Assembly (NCBI GenBank): GCA_037126765.1
Contig: JBBCBC010000037.1
Location: 10,235,263 to 10,299,262 of the forward strand
Source: Stenogyne calaminthoides
Taxonomy: Eukaryota; Streptophyta; Magnoliopsida; Lamiales; Lamiaceae
Reading direction: 5' to 3'
Length of the DNA: 64,000 nt
A model generated the notes under the pieces. The model ran no database searches and had not been told where the DNA came from. It saw nothing but the letters and a program-made list of their open reading frames with translations. Numbering within the stretch: the stretch's first letter is position 1; each line of letters begins with the position of its first letter. The position numbers and the translations under genes were made by a program. Shown piece after piece: positions 11,382 to 23,389 of the stretch.

Positions 11382-14300
11382 ATGGAGTTTGATGAAAATC
11401 CACAGATGCTTCCACCTCCCCCTGGGAGTTTTATTGATCGTGAAGAGCTTATTCAACATGTCGGAGAGTTTGCTCTCTCTCAGGGTTATGTTGTCACCAT
11501 TAAACAATCTAAGAAAGAAAAGGTTGTAGTCCTTGGTTGTGACAGAGGAGGTGTTTATCGAGATAGACGTAAAACTATTGACGAGGCCACTGGTGAAAAT
11601 CTGCGCAAAAGAAAATCTGGCTCTCGGCTTACGAATTGTCCATTTGAGCTCATGGGTAAGAAGGAGGATGGCTTGTGGGTACTTTCAGTTAAAAATGGGT
11701 CACACAATCATGAACCAATGAAGGACATGTCTGAACATCCTTCTGCCCGCCGCTTCAATGAGAAAGAAGTGGTACTTATTAAAGAAATGACAGATGCAGG
11801 TTTAAAACCACGGCAAATACTTAAAAGACTTAGACAAACAAATCCTGAGCTTCTATCAACACCGAAGCATGTTTATAATGTGAAAGCCAAGCTCCGTCAA
11901 GGGAATCTTACAGGTCTGAGTTTCTTTTCAACCTTTTTCAAATTTGGTACGCACTTTAATTCATAGTTACTGCAATCATGGTCATAATGTCCTTTAATAT
12001 TATTAAAGATGTTAAGTGTATGGTGAATCACATTTTTTTAATTATCACAGCATTTTTAAGTTATTATAAAGGTATATACTAGATTGTACTTTCTTATGAT
12101 CAAGAACCTTATTAATAACCGGGAATAGAAGTGTGCACTCACACACACAATTTTAGATAAGATTCCTCATTCCCTGTTCTCATAGCATATCAGATGGACG
12201 TGACAGGTGGAAAAAGCTACCATATTGTCCCAAAAAGAAACTATAAAAAACTGTATCCTGCTTCGTATTATTACTAGGGATACTGTTTAAGAAGATATTC
12301 ACATAAAATTAGAAATCCACTCAAAACTTACCATTTATGCCATTATTCAATATCTAAAATCTCATTTATAATAAAGTCAACAAAGGCCTGTAGGGCTTGT
12401 TGTCAACAAAGAGTCTTGTGATTTATTGAGTTTATGTATTCAAAAAGTGTAAAACCTTTTGACTGCATTGCCTAATTAAATATTTGGATTTAAGGACCTG
12501 ATGGTGTTGAAACCCTTGTTTCTAAGTCACTGGTGTCAATGTCCTCACATTTCAAAGGCTGAATATCTTTTGCATTTACCTGCAAATTGCCTTTTTATGT
12601 CTTTTGTAGCAGTGAGGAGATTGAAGACTCTGAGACCTCTTATAGCTGCCGAGGGAAACTCTGAGCCTTCAACATCATCTGAGCCAACATGGAAGAGACG
12701 TTATCCCCCGGTAATTTCGTATAGTCATAACTGTTTATATCTTATTTTATTTATTTAATGGCAAGATAGATCCATGAATGACATGATTATGTTCTGTGTT
12801 AATTAACCTTTCTTTTGCGTAAGATTGACCTTTTTTTGCTGCCCTGTAACCGAGTGTTATGTGGTTTTCAAAGTCGAGATTTTATCTAACCTATACTATT
12901 GGACTTTTCTTTTGTGTTTTGCAGAGGGTTCCAAATCTCATTGGTGGTAGATTTATTGATTCACATTCGTCAACATCTATGGATGTGTTAAATCCTGTGA
13001 GTGCAGGAAAAATATGTGTGTTGCTCTTCTTTTTAAAGTTTCCATGCTAACAACTGAAAACAATTATAGGCAACACAGCAAGTTATTGCACAAGTTCCTT
13101 TATCCACTGGTGAGGAACTTAAGGCTGCAGTATTTGCAGCAAAAAGAGCTCTTACATCATGGCGAAATACACCGGTTACAACTCGTCAACGCTTTATGTT
13201 CAAGCTTCAAGAGCTCATTCGACGAGATATTGTAAGCTTGTGGTACTCTTACCACTATATTGTTTCAGTTTTTAAAGATAAGTCACTGGAGTTGTTTAAT
13301 TGTTTCCAGGATAAGCTCGCCAGCAGTATAACAACAGAGCAGGGCAAGACATTAAAGGATGCATTTAATGATGTAATGCGTGGGATTGGTGAGTTCATCT
13401 TTTATTGCACTTTTTGTTTCACCTTTTGGAAAAGAGAAACACTTGGGTGCACCAGTTGCACGGTGCAACTGGTGCACAACCTATGCTGTTCAAGGAAAAC
13501 AACTAATACCATTAATTGAAAAGACTAATACTATTTAAAAGTGCACTGGAGTGGCACAGGGCAACTGGTTAATAGAAGTATCTGCCGTTGGAAAATTACA
13601 TTCTGATTGATTGAATTAAAATATGTTTCTGAAATAGTCTAATTTTCTTCTGAATAAAAAACATAAAAGTTGGTTGACCTTATACTTCTAATTTCCTTTC
13701 ATTGTCCATTTCCAGCACTCTGCAGTGCTGTCAGTTGGTAATTCCAATAGCTATATTTTATGCAGAGCTTGTTGAACACACTTGTGGATTGGCAAATATG
13801 CATATGGGAGAATTCTTTCCAAATATATCAAACGGAATTGATACTTACAGCATCCGTGAGCCCCTTGGCGTTTGTGCTGGGATATGCTCTTTCAATTTCC
13901 CTGCGATGATTCCTTTATTGGTTTGCTTTTGTTTCTCTATGCCTTTTTCTTTGACAAACTAATTTGTCTTTCTTATGTGTAATCATTGGGGTCTACATAA
14001 TCATATTTCTTCCTATTTTAAATATCATTAACTGTACCTTGTCAAGATGGGTTTTCTGGGATAATATGCATATTTTATGTTTTATTTCCAATAAGGAAAT
14101 TAGTTCCTTTTTTTTATGCCTTTTATAATGTTCAATCACCTTACACCAACTAAATTAATCTGAATAAACAAAGGTAAAGACAGAAAAGCATTTTCGGAAC
14201 AAGCTGAAGCACTTAACCAACTTATCATGTGAAGGACCAGAATAGTTTCTTAAGCAGATTTTAGTAAAGAGGAAATGTTTAAGGTTGTCCCGCTTGTGGC

Positions 14301-17300
14301 GAGCTATGGACTAGGCATTAGATATAAAGAAAGAAGAACCAGAAGTCTTGGATTATCCATTAAAAAATTTATGGTGATAGCTTTGCTGGACAGAAAACAA
14401 CTGAACATAATGCACTGAAATCGATTCATAATAAAAAGAGTTGAACATTATTATTAAACTAGATTATTAGTGCTAGCGACTACTGAGTTGAGGGTGAACT
14501 GGAATTCCCATTCTTTCCTTGCTCTTGTTTCCATTTTCATAGAACTGATTATGCAAGTTGCACGTTGCTGATCTAGAAGATGCCCCACTTCAAATTTCAA
14601 ATTCTGCTTCTCCAAATACTCTTGTTATTGTTTGATAGTCTCATGGGTACCACAGTTTTCTTATCACTGCTCTGCAATTCTATGCAGATGTTCCCAATTG
14701 CTGTTACATGTGGCAATACATTTATATTGAAACCTTCCGAGAAAGCACCAGGTATAGGATGCAACATTGAACATAAAGCTCTTTGTCTATCTTGTCATGA
14801 CCGTATTTGAGTTTCAGTGCTCTTTGTCTATCTTGTCATCTTTCATAAGTAAACATAGGAGGAACATTCCAACAATTTTTTACTGCGTGTTGCCTTGTTG
14901 TGCTTGTAGCCTTTTTATTATCTTTGGATTACAAGCTGTATTTTTATATTCTCGTTATATAAATACCGTCAGTCTTCTTAATCATCATTTCCCCACCATT
15001 GCTTCCAGGGGCCTGTGTGCATCTTGCTGAGTTAGCAATGGAAGCTGGTTTTCCCAATGGGGTCCTAAATGTGATACACGGCGCAAATGTGAGCTGAGTT
15101 TGTGTTTGTAATTTTGCTCTTTCGTATCATTGTTTTAATCTCAACCTAGGAGATATTGTTTGCTTTCATGGGGTTGTAGGTTAAATGTTGTTTGCATGTA
15201 TGATAGTGACCGACTTTACTCCATATCAGGGAGCCTTTGTTGGACAATATGTTCAATATAATCGACCCCATCTAGTAGGATAAAGTTTTTTTTTTGTGCA
15301 TATCTAAGTTTAATTTTATGATTTTGAAATCTTGTAGGACATTATTGATGCCATATGCGATGATGATGAAATCAAAGTTGTGTCATATGTTGGCTCAGAT
15401 GCAGTGAGTTTCATTTTCACATATTCTTTTCATTTGTAACTGTATGTAATCGTGATATTTCATTAATGATAATGCGATATAGATGCTCTTGGAACATCTA
15501 TAGTATCAATACTCTGGCAGTAACCTTTTAAGTTTTAGCAGTTCAACGATGCTACATAATGAATCTCATCAAATTCAAATTGTAATCAAAATGACCCCAG
15601 AGCCAGAATATTTGGAAGTAAACTTGGGAGATCTTAGATGTGATGTTTAGGGCTCTTAAAATATTTTGTTTTATCTAAAGAATATGTTTACCTGGAGCTA
15701 TTTATGGTGTATTCTTTGACAAACTATCTAATAGATGCAGTGCATAGTAATTCATTATTCTAAAAATGTTGGATTTTCTCAAATTCTGGTACAAAGTTTA
15801 CTTATGATGTTTGTATGTTACATTTATAAAAATTATGACACAAAGCATATACATGATTCATATGCTTGATTCTAATGATCTCACGACTCATGAGCAACCC
15901 AAGATTTTCGTGTTGTTGGTATTCGTTCAAATTACACTAGCACAAAAATGCACAAGCTTCATGATGCTAACAAGTTGCTTGTAGTTGTTTCCCATCAGTA
16001 ATTAAATTTATATATGCATGTCCTTTTGACAATTAGGGTAATAAAGACTGTTATTATATCCTCACATAAATTTCATATTTCTAGCCTGGAATGTATGTTC
16101 ATGCAAGGGCTTCTGCAAACAGTAAACGTGTTCAGGTGAAAGATTTTCCTTCTTGTTTTGCAAATGTGTTTGTTGCTATCTGAAAATCTCTATTTAACTT
16201 TTTGTTATTTGTTACCGTTCTCTTCAGACCAATGTAGGTGCCAAGAGCCATGTGGTTGTCATGCCAGATGCAAATAGAGATGCAACTTTAAATGCTTTGG
16301 TTCTTGCTGGTTTTGGCTCAGCAGTACAGAGATCTACAGCAATCAGCACTATTATTTTTGTTGGAGGTTCAGAGTCTTGGTATGTCCTGCATCAATCATT
16401 TCTTTGGTGGTGGTGCTGGTATCTTTTCATTGATATGGGCTATAAATCCATTACTTTCGTTTTGAACTAATTTTTGGGGATTTGAGCGGATTTCAGACCC
16501 AAACTTGGGTGGATAAAATCATTCATTTCAAACCCCTCGATCCAAATGCAACCTAAGGGTTTTTATACATTTGCAGCAGGAGTATCACAATATGATACAT
16601 TTGTTCAACTACAGTGGTTGTATTCTGTATTATTAGTTATTACTTATTATTCTGGGTTGTCCAGTATGCTATTAATTACCTGTAGCTTTTCTGGCATGTG
16701 ACAATTGACTTACAATCATATTAAGAGTCCCACGATTTTTTGTATTACATAGTGTTGGTTTAATTTCATCAGGGAAGATAAGCTAGTGGAGCGTGCCATG
16801 GCACTCAAAGTAGATGCGGGAACTGAACCAGGTGTGGACGTTGGTCCAGTGATTAGTAAGCAGGTACGGATATGGATGTATTTGTTTACAGCGTTTTAAT
16901 GCTCAAATAACTTTAAAGATTGTTTTAAATATATTTTGCCAGCTCCATTTGTATAGTGAAAACTTGAAATTTCAGCTCCCTTATTATTGCTGTTAGTAAT
17001 GAGAGAGAGCTGCAGAAAGCAGAAACTGTCTCTCTACATGAAATTTTGTTTTTCTAATATTGGTTATCTTGTATATTAAGGTTAAGGAACGGATATCCAG
17101 GGTGGTCCAAACATTTGTAGATAACGGTGCTAGATTAGTTCTTGATGGGAGAAATATCGTGGTATATCTTCATATCTTCTTCTCTATTCTTTCCTTTTTT
17201 TTATGAATTCAGAGTCCTATAACAGTGTAAAAAATGCTTGGGTTCTGTCTTGGAATTAAAAAAGAAATCCTATTTCTTGTAAATATTTTTTTTCTAAGAA

Positions 17301-19217
17301 AACTGTATTACGCAAAAATGCATAGTAGTCATGTGACTAAACATGGTGGTTTGGGATTACTGGTAATGAGTTTGGTCTATTATGCATACCCTGCGTTTGA
17401 GAATTTGCAGTGTAGATTTATGGATCTGATACATGTATGTCTGTCTCTGACCATTTGGGCTACATCTCCCACAACCCCAGATTTGCTCTTTAATTTGGAT
17501 TGTGTCAGATGGTTACTTTGCAAATACTCTCAGAACTGTGGTAACTTAAGTCCTAACCCTTTATATGAATTCCAAGTGAGTGTCTAGTGCTTAGATTGGC
17601 AAGTTGATGTATAAACTTGTGATTAAAAAAGGGTTGATGCATAACTCATAAATCTATAATAAAATTACAGATACCAAAGTATGAGCTTGGAAACTTTGTT
17701 GGTCCTACAATCTTAACTGATGTCACTGAAGACATGGATTGCTACAAGGTATATACTACTTCAGCAGAAGATATTAGTGTATTATGCTCTAGAAGGATGA
17801 CACTCATACACTGACCAAGTGACCATGTTTTATCTTGCGTATACAGGAAGAAATATTGGGCCCAGTGCTTCTTTGCATGCAGGTTTATACTTATTCCTAT
17901 CTTGTAAAATAGTCTTTATTCATGCTTTCTTGCTGAAATCATCAAATTTATGTCTCTTTCCTGAACTTTTCATCCTCAGGCTGGAAGCTTAGATGAGGCG
18001 ATAAGCATTGTTAACAGAAATAAGTAATACAGTGTTCTCAGCTATTTGGAAGTTCTATTGTCCTACATTGTCTGACTTGGATTTAATTTTTTAACTGGAG
18101 CAGACATGGAAATGGAGCATCTATTTTCACATCCTCCTCTTCTGCCGCAAGGAAATTTCAGTTTGAGATCGAGTCTGGACAGGTAACCCATGCTTTAAGA
18201 AATTTATGCCAGGTTTTCTTTTTTTTGCATTACAAAATGCCTATGATAGTATTTTTATTTAAAAAACAAGTACAGTTTCATCAATCGAGCAGATTTGTTT
18301 CTTCTGTGCACTGTATTCCATCAGTTCCAAAACTCTCCTATGATCTTTTACATGAAACTGAAAGTGTGTTTTATATTGTTTGAGTAAATTGTAAAATTTG
18401 TCCAATATCTATTTGGTGTTGGCGATTTTAGTCTCATGGGAATCAATTTTCTCAATTTAAGTCCCAAAACTTTTAAAATGATGCATTTATGATCCTATAT
18501 TGACAATTTTGTCTTGGGAGCAAAAATCCAGCTGCCTTCTCGATATGGGACTACAATTGCATCATTTTGGAAGTTATAGGACTAAATTGAGAACACTAAT
18601 TCGTGCAATTTACTCAAATTGTTGCATAGTATTCTGTTCTGATGCTGATTTGCTTTAATTAAGGTTGGCGTAAATGTGGCAATTACAGCCCCATTGCCTT
18701 TGTTCTCATTCACTGGCTCCAAAGCTTCATTCACCGGAGATATAAACTTTTATGGTAAACACACTTAGTTGTAGATAGTCATTTCTTAACAACATATTTC
18801 CCCCCCACTTGGTAATTATTGATTTTAATCGCAGGTAAAGCTGGAGTTGAGTTTTACACCCAGGTAAAAACCGTGACTCAGCAGTGGAAGGATTTTCCAA
18901 GTAGTGGAACATTATCTGCATTAAATACAGATGATGCACCAAGTACAAGTGGAGATCCCCATGCATTTCCAACAATGGACTTCCCCAGCAGTGATGTATC
19001 ACTGGGGTTGCATTTGAGAGATTTCTCAAATGGAGACGGGGTATCACTTCCACTGCATCATCATATTACTAGCCACGAAGGGATATTACATTCAAAGGAT
19101 TTTCCGGGTAGTGATGGGGAATCTCTGGTAGAACAATCCCGGGATATTCCAAATGGTGATGGAATTTCTTCCGCAATTCCTACCATGGATGGCTCCCAGT
19201 GGACGCTACACTTTTAG
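11382..19217 (+). CDS. FAR1 DNA-binding domain fused to a catalytically altered MMSDH-like protein
   Basis: Nineteen coding exons splice without any frame break into 797 residues: 11382-11913, 12613-12710, 12925-12996, 13070-13231, 13310-13388, 13766-13920, 14688-14751, 15009-15088, 15338-15403, 16085-16135, 16228-16379, 16773-16863, 17081-17161, 17671-17748, 17847-17882, 17980-18023, 18104-18182, 18664-18754, 18835-19217. Exon 1 encodes a FAR1 (WRKY-GCM1-like zinc) domain with likely ligands in LGCDRGG, TNCPF and SHNHE, plus a basic RKRKSGSR run. Exons 2-18 have the same lengths and phases as the adjacent MMSDH gene. The catalytic motif GQRCMA is VQRSTA here (Cys to Ser), and EIFGPV reads EILGPV. 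No mitochondrial presequence is seen. The C-terminus is extended by about 84 residues of degenerate repeats. Likely a DNA-binding or scaffold protein rather than an enzyme (inference). A separate 194-residue FAR1 protein would result if intron 1 were retained. Confidence 0.8.
13441..13570. mobile_element. Small MITE-like element, copy a (intron 5 of fusion gene)
   Basis: About 130 bp. One end is a near-perfect 31-bp palindrome (13447-13477, GTGCACCAGTTGCA and its inverse). The other end is related (gtgcactggag...ggcaactggt). The interior shares 'aacaactaatacc' and 'actaatactattta' with three further copies in this window. The class is unknown. Confidence 0.6.
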
Positions 19218-19595
19218 TTGGTAGTTCGATCATTCCAGTTCTTACTCCAGCAGATTGCCTGAATTACGAAGCAACTGTGATTTTGGGTAACCTGTTTGAG
19301 CCACTTAATCTGCGCTGATCCTTGTTCACATTTAGATAAAAGTAGAATTGGATGAAGTTTAGAGGATTAAATTATTTGTGTAGCTTAGAATTTTTGTAGA
19401 TTATATGGTATTGTATCACATGCTTGTTGATTTGTTAGTTACCAATTTCAGCATTGAAGTGAATTTCAGTTCTCTTTTCAAGTCAAAGTAAACCACAATT
19501 CAGTCATAATATTTATTAAGGTGTTGCTCTCTTTTATAGATGATAAAGTTTTTACTTTCTTTCTGTTTTTAATCTAACGTTTTTTTTTTTTTTTT

Positions 19596-19795
19596 AACTA
19601 GGTGGCTTAGTCTACCTGGTCACTGGACTCCTCAATTGAGTGGGAGACCCAAGTTTGATTCTCTTTGGGGACGAATTGGAGTATGAGAGTTATAAGGTGG
19701 CTTGGTGAATTTGTGGAGTGTTTGGGTGCTTGGTGTACTAACTACTAACAAATAACAACAAACTTTGTCCGATCGAAAAAAAAAAAAAAAAAAAC
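19596..19795 (+). mobile_element. tRNA-derived SINE with poly(A) tail
   Basis: About 200 bp starting 'ctaggtggcttagtctacct'. It has an A-box-like string followed by a B-box-like 'caagtttgattct' (about 19648-19661) and ends in an A-run (about 19778-19795). This Pol III promoter layout with a 3' A-tail is typical of plant SINEs. Target duplications are not convincing. Confidence 0.55.
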
Positions 19796-20076
19796 GTATG
19801 GAGGCGAAAATAAAATTTCTTTGTATCGGTGAATTTAGCATTTAAGAATTTAAAATTAACACATGGGTTGGTTGTATTTTTAGGTTTACTTGAATATCAT
19901 AAAATTTCATTTAAAATACTCTATGTCGATCTAAATAATTTTAAAATTTTACTGTTATGAATGTCAAATTTATCTATGAATTTCTTGATTCAAACGCGGT
20001 GTTACTCCTGTTTAGTATTTCTTCCGTTCCATTGTAATTGTCTCATTTCTTTTGGTTGAATGATTTAAGTTTAGTA

Positions 20077-20389
20077 CTCCTTCCGTTTAATTGTAATTGT
20101 CTCATTTCTTTTAGTTATGTGATTTAAGGAATAATAAATGATTTAAGAAATAATATTAAAACATTAATTGGTGTACCTTGTTCCATTGTAATATTTCATT
20201 TCTTTTGATTGAATGATTTAAAGAATAATGAATAATTTAATAAATAATATTAAAATATTAATTGATTATTGTGAATAAAAATATAAAATAATAAAGTGTT
20301 ATTTTTTCTATGTATGAAATGAAAAAATAAAAATTATAATTAAATATTAATAAAAGGAAAATGAGATAATTACGATGACATTGATGGAG
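20077..20389. mobile_element. Stowaway-like MITE
   Basis: Terminal inverted repeats begin CTCCTTCCG at the left and, inverted, CTCCATCAA at the right, extending about 30 bp. The dinucleotide TA flanks both ends. The left end is partly duplicated (about 20020-20070 and again about 20176), so the copy is rearranged. Confidence 0.6.
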
Positions 20390-20632
20390 TATTAGTTTAT
20401 AAGAAACTTTTTTTTGCGTTGTTGATTGCACCTGTTTCCTAGAGCACAGTTGTGTCATCTCCGACGTGGAGAATCCATACATATCTCATTCCAATATATA
20501 TATACAAAAATTTCCAACTCAACTCGCAATGAACTAATATTAAAAAACACACACACACACACACCAGGACATCATATAGAAAGTGGCTCACTGCATTCGC
20601 TATTCAGCAGAAACTCAAGAATCAAGATCAAG

Positions 20633-23201
20633 ATGTTGCAGCTTTCAATCCAACGAGGTAATCAAAATCAATGTTCCTATTCAACATTTTTTAATGATTG
20701 AATTTAGGATTAGTGATCTCCTTGATGGTCTGTTGGTTAGTTGAGTTTCTGTAAAAGGGCTCAAGATTTTCTGGGCAGGTAGCACGGATTAAGATGACTT
20801 AATTTACTTGCGTCTTGAAGTTCCTAATTGTGGGTTTGATCAATTTTCCCAATATCATCACTCCCTGCTCATTTTCTTGCACTGTTTGTGTCTTTTTTGC
20901 GCATGTGTATGTTGCCTTTAAAATGTTTTTTGTTGGCTATATGCAGTGAGAAGTATGAGGAGGTTGAGTCCTTCCATATTTGGGGTTGCCAAATGTCATT
21001 TCTCGACTGCTGTTGAACCATCTTCGAGGCTAAGCAAATCGATTGTGAGTTTTCGTTTTCTTTTTAAACAATTCTTGGTTCATTTCTGTTCAATTTCTGG
21101 TTTTTAAAATTGGGAATAGAGTTTTGAAGTTCTGGGGTCAATCATGAGTCTATCCAATTTTGATTAAAGAACGTCATGCTTAGAGGCAATAATAGTGTGA
21201 TTTTTTAGAGGATATAGTCTTATGTTTTTTAGAGGATATAGTCTTATGTTCTTATTGTCTATTTAGTTCCTCATATCTCAGAGTTATATGTCCGTGCAGA
21301 GGGTTCCGAATCTAATTGGTGGTAACTTTGTAGATTCACATTCATCTGATACCATTGATGTCATAAATCCGGTAAGTAATGAGGAGACAAAATAAATAGC
21401 ATTTTCTTGTTCGGCTTATTAATAGTTATTTGGCTTTTTCTTTTACTTTCTGTGCACTTAAAATTTTGAGCATAGGCAACACAAGAAGTGGTCTCTCAAG
21501 TGCCTTTGACAACAAAAGAGGAGTTCAATTCTGCTGTATCTGCTGCCAAAGAGGCCTTTCCATCCTGGCGAAATACACCAATTACAACACGGCAGCGCAT
21601 TATGTTTAAGCTCCAAGACCTTATTCGTAAGAACACGGTCAGTGGGTTAAATTTTATCAACATAAATCCTTTTGGTTTCATATGTGGGTGATACTGACAA
21701 CAAGGATTGGACTCTTTGTGTAGGATAAACTTGCCTTGAATATTACCACAGAACAAGGAAAAACATTAAAGGATGCTCAAGGAGATGTGTTCAGGGGCCT
21801 AGGTCTGTACTCTGTGTTTCATTTAGAAAGTTCAACTTTTGGAAAAAAAGTGATTCTGGAAATTGTTAGCAATGTTCGCAAACACACCTTTATTCTCTTA
21901 CATGTGCAATAGGTATTGATTGTTGTTGAACCTTTGTTTTTCTTAAAGAGGTGGTGGAACATGCATGTGGCATGACAAGTCTACAGATGGGAGAGTACGT
22001 CGCGAACGTGTCAAATGGAATCGATACCTACAGCATTAGAGAACCCCTTGGCGTCTGTGCAGGAATTTGCCCCTTCAACTTCCCTGCAATGATTCCGTTA
22101 TGGGTATGTTTGTCTTTTATTTATTTGTTTTAAAGATATACATCTTTTTACAATTTATATCTGGTAAATACTTCTATGCACCAGTTATACTATGCAACTC
22201 AAGTGTATTTTTAAATGGTATTACTTGTTTTACTTAAAGGTATTACTTGGTCGGAATTAGCTGTTTTCACTGAACAATATTAGTTGTGCACCAGTTGCAT
22301 GGTGCAACTGGTGCACTCAAGTGTTACTCTTTATATCCTTGAGCCTTTACCATTTTGTTCGTTCTTTCTTTCTTCCGAGGTATAATTTGACCTACTTAGG
22401 AGTTTTTTTCATTACATTTATTCATATGGAAGTGCTTTGATAAACAATCTTGGATAAAAATGTATCTTCTTTCTAATGTCATGTGGCAGATGTTCCCAGT
22501 TGCAGTCACATGTGGAAACACCTTTGTCTTAAAGCCATCTGAAAAGGACCCAGGTTATTCATTTAATTAATTTTTTCACAAGTTTGGCTGCATCTTATTC
22601 ATCTACCTCATTTTGCCTAAGTTTAATCTTCTTTTTCTATTTGAGTAATTGACTCTCGACCCATTTCTCCACTATGCTGTCAATAGATACATCCTTTCAG
22701 TTTGGGAATATGTTTACAATGTTGGAGTGTTTCTATTTACAAGTTTCTAATTTACTTTTCTTGGCTTCTTTTCTTTTCAGGGGCCTCAATGATTCTAGCA
22801 GAGTTGGCAATGGAGGCTGGTTTGCCCAATGGTGTCCTGAATATAGTCCATGGCTCCAGTGTATGCTCTCATTTTGCAACTCTTTCGTACTTTGGGTGCT
22901 CAGCAATCACTTAAATAAAAAAAACGATGTCTGACTAATCAAAAAAGCACAACTTTCAGTCTTGTTCTGATATTTTTCATCTTAATTTCACTATTTTGCA
23001 GGATACTGTTAATGCAATTTGTGATGATGAAGATATCAGGGCTGTATCATTTGTTGGTTCAAATACAGTTAGTAATCCGACCATGACTATTCCTTCTGTT
23101 TCAGATTGAGTGTCCCATTCCACAGAATTTTTCTTTCAGTTGATAAATGCATGCATGCTAGAATATTTGCTGGTCTAAATTAAAAGTTAACATAATACTT
23201 C

Positions 23202-23235
<34 letters not shown>

Positions 23236-23348
23236 CATTAATCCAATATGTTATACACTAATATTAATATACTATCAGTTCCCACCCTCCCCCCCCCCCC
23301 TTCCCCCAATTTTTTTTAATTAATTATAATAATAATAATAATAATAGT

Positions 23349-23389
<41 letters not shown>

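Larger units (their letters stand above)
19218..20632. other. Intergenic DNA between the two MMSDH-type genes
   Basis: Holds the 3' untranslated region of the fusion gene, a SINE (about 19596-19795), a Stowaway-like MITE (20077-20389) and the leader of the MMSDH gene, with an (AC)n run near 20550. No further gene is seen. Confidence 0.6.

Noticed and set aside
17234..17587. 117-residue frame in intron 13 of the fusion gene
   Set aside because: Intronic, flanked by good splice sites of the main gene, with no domain.
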